The notes beneath the pieces are model-generated. The model was not told where the DNA came from and did not search any database. It saw only the letters and a list, made by a program, of their open reading frames with translations. Of a DNA stretch of 14,997 nucleotides, positions 13,144-14,997 are shown in pieces (the first letter of the stretch is position 1; the number at the start of each line of letters is the position of its first letter). The position numbers were made by a program, and so were the translations under genes. The DNA is from Candidatus Kapaibacterium sp. (GTDB lineage: Bacteria > Bacteroidota > Ignavibacteria > Kapaibacteriales > Kapaibacteriaceae), in NCBI GenBank assembly GCA_030830285.1, contig JAURNF010000052.1, forward strand, positions 1 to 14,997, in the 5' to 3' direction.

Positions 13144-14997
13144 ATGCGCAGCATCCTCTTGCTCATCTTCACCTTATCGACCTTTGCATCGGCGTTTGAT
13201 GCTGAGCCCCGCCCTATTACCCTCCCAAATTCCCGTGTAGCGGTAGCCATCACCGGTACCCCCGCACCAGGCTACTTCCTCATAGGTTCTCTCGACGATG
13301 ACTCTGTGGGATTAATAGACAACGCTGGTGTACTTCGATATACGCAACACACCGGCCCGAATGTAAACATCACCCCAACCCCATATGGTGGACTCACCTA
13401 CTATCATGGTAACCTTGGTCGCTACGTCGTACTCGACGATAAACTTCGTGCTATAGATACGTTTGGTGTTGCTGAACCATACACCACAGATTTTCATGAG
13501 GGGTATCAGGTTCGTGGTCGCAGATACCTTGTGCTTGGAACGGAAGAACGCACAATCGATATGTCAACCCGCGTCGCAAACGGGTATTATGAAGCGAAGG
13601 TGATTGGCGCTGTCATCCAAGAGTTTGATCGATACGGTCGTAAAACATTTGAGTGGAAGTCTCTCGACCACATCTCACCTCTTGAAGCTACCGCAGATGT
13701 GGATCTGACAAACAAACGCATCGACTACATCCACGTCAACTCCATTACTGAAGACACAGATCGCAACCTTCTTGTTTCCTGTCGCAACCTTGATCAAGTG
13801 ATCAAGATCAACAAATCAACAGGAGACATAATGTGGCGATTCGGCGGCTCGGCAGCACAATCGTCGGACTTTGCAATTCTCAATGATGAGAACAGCGGCT
13901 TCCATGGATTCTCCCATCAACACACAGTACTCCGCGCTCGAAATGGTGATCTTATCATGTTTGATAACGGCAATCTGCGTCCGATACCGTTTTCTCGTGC
14001 TGTAGCATACAAGGTTGATGAAGATCAGAAAACAGCGACGAAAACATGGGAATACATATCTCGAGAGATGCAGATCTCAAGCACCATGGGTAGTATACAA
14101 GAACTTCCTAACGGCAACATCCTGATAGGTTGGGGCAGCACACCGACCGGACTCATTGCATCTGAAGTAGACCGCGATGGAACACTACACGCAGAGATCA
14201 CATCTCTCTCCCCATTACCTGTGCCATACCGCATTCGCAAAGCCGTAATCGCAATGACAGCGTCTACTCGGGTTATTGATACTCTTGGACGTTTTGCGTT
14301 TTCGAATTTCGATAGCACAACACGCGTAACAGCAAGTGTGATAGCAACCTCCTCTCCTCTCAACATCACAGTCGAAAAACACAACTATGTTCCTAACAAC
14401 ATGTTGTTCCAGACCGATGAGCCGTGTAACCTGATACCATTACGATGGATTGTGCGGCGACCAGACTCTGGAGACGTTCGGGGTTCACTCTCCTTCGATC
14501 TCTCTCGACAACTCAGGGATGTAAGCATCAACGATGTTCAACTTTATCATCGTCCTGTTGAGAACGAAGGACAGTTTGATACCCTCTCTACCTATTCTAT
14601 CGAAGGATCGCAAACCCTAACACTCCCCGCCATTTTGTCGGGCGAGTTTCTTGTTGCGTCTCGGCATTGTTCTCAGCCAACACTCCGCGTTCCAAACAAC
14701 AACAGTGTTGTTGGAACATCTGTTACGATGGAGTGGACAGAAGCGGTTGGTGCAGATGGGTATGAGATAGAGGTATCTGATGATCCGGCGTTCGCGAACG
14801 ATACTTGGCTGTACCGAACACAACACAACGATACAACGCTATCGGGGTTCTCACCAGGAACCACATACTTCTGGCGCGTACGTGTTATCCGTCAACCCGA
14901 AGTTGGTCCCTGGACTCTTCCATGGTCATTCACAACACCCTATACTACATCTGTCCGTGTTGACCGAGAGAATGCTTGGCTTCAGCAACACGGAACA
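13144..14997 (+). CDS. secreted arylsulfotransferase-like protein, paralogue (3' partial)
   Basis: From ATG 13144 the frame stays open for 618 codons to the last base of the window, so the C-terminus lies outside. It begins with a signal peptide (MRSILLLIFTLSTFASA). Residues of about 190-365 carry the same ordered motifs as the protein at 8767-11238: YIHVNSI (His197), LLVSCRN, TGDIMWRFGG, SHQHT (His258, His260), MFDNGN, a SRA-V-Y segment and LPNGNILIGWG. This places it in the Arylsulfotransf_2 type of beta-propeller. Where the paralogue has QHD, this one has QHT. Residues of about 510-600 form a fibronectin-III-like domain (VTMEWTEAVGADGYEIEV, TTYFWRVRV, PWSFTTP). A type IX sorting domain is likely further on but not visible. 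Codons are noticeably C-rich compared with upstream plus-strand genes. Substrate and activity are unknown. Confidence 0.85.
   Translation, partial: MRSILLLIFTLSTFASAFDAEPRPITLPNSRVAVAITGTPAPGYFLIGSLDDDSVGLIDNAGVLRYTQHTGPNVNITPTPYGGLTYYHGNLGRYVVLDDKLRAIDTFGVAEPYTTDFHEGYQVRGRRYLVLGTEERTIDMSTRVANGYYEAKVIGAVIQEFDRYGRKTFEWKSLDHISPLEATADVDLTNKRIDYIHVNSITEDTDRNLLVSCRNLDQVIKINKSTGDIMWRFGGSAAQSSDFAILNDENSGFHGFSHQHTVLRARNGDLIMFDNGNLRPIPFSRAVAYKVDEDQKTATKTWEYISREMQISSTMGSIQELPNGNILIGWGSTPTGLIASEVDRDGTLHAEITSLSPLPVPYRIRKAVIAMTASTRVIDTLGRFAFSNFDSTTRVTASVIATSSPLNITVEKHNYVPNNMLFQTDEPCNLIPLRWIVRRPDSGDVRGSLSFDLSRQLRDVSINDVQLYHRPVENEGQFDTLSTYSIEGSQTLTLPAILSGEFLVASRHCSQPTLRVPNNNSVVGTSVTMEWTEAVGADGYEIEVSDDPAFANDTWLYRTQHNDTTLSGFSPGTTYFWRVRVIRQPEVGPWTLPWSFTTPYTTSVRVDRENAWLQQHGT

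Noticed and set aside
12891..13199. 102-codon open frame in the C-rich intergenic region
   Set aside because: Biased composition, no recognisable domain, and overlaps the start of the real gene at 13144 in another frame; its openness follows from the G-poor sequence.

Overview
The window is about 15 kb of chromosomal DNA, roughly half G+C by eye, with compact gene spacing. It carries housekeeping genes between genes for secreted or outer-membrane proteins. An Omp85-family assembly protein, a type IX secretion (Por-type) C-terminal sorting domain on one exported protein, and the near absence of Shine-Dalgarno sequences point to the Bacteroidota/Chlorobiota/Ignavibacteria group. A Kapabacteria-like or Ignavibacteria-like lineage is my guess; no 16S gene is present to settle it.

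Layout, left to right. A possible tail of an upstream gene and a long hairpin (1-103) precede an Omp85/BamA-TamA protein (+, 185-2464). It converges on a three-gene minus-strand operon that reads birA (biotin-protein ligase), coaX (type III pantothenate kinase), then an isoaspartyl peptidase/asparaginase. All three overlap and are probably translationally coupled. birA is divergent from mnmE with only 24 bp between the start codons. mnmE, a GNAT acetyltransferase and mnmG follow as a plus-strand run, so both halves of the MnmE-MnmG enzyme that modifies the tRNA wobble uridine are encoded here. The 66-bp gap between the GNAT gene and mnmG holds two identical, perfect 16-bp parS sites (ParB centromere sites). 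mnmG converges on a secreted arylsulfotransferase-like protein (-, 8767-11238), which is divergent from serS (+, 11369-12628).

From 12629 to 13143 there is a 515-bp non-coding stretch unlike the rest of the window. Its left part is AT-rich. Its right part is extremely poor in G on the plus strand (29 G against 105 C in 12781-13080, counted by eye). It contains repeated TGTGGA/TCCACA and GGATAA/TTATCC cores resembling DnaA boxes, with short inverted and direct repeats. To its right a second, paralogous arylsulfotransferase-like gene starts at 13144 and runs off the window end with its frame open.

The most noteworthy feature is the combination of twin parS sites, the mnmE/mnmG neighbourhood (origin-proximal in many bacteria) and a DnaA-box-like cluster about 6 kb away. 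I read this as the chromosome's origin/segregation region. The parS call is strong because the sites match the consensus exactly and are duplicated. The oriC call is tentative: most boxes are imperfect, and the local G/C skew does not flip in the direction expected at an origin. No tRNA, rRNA, CRISPR array, insertion sequence or phage gene was recognised.
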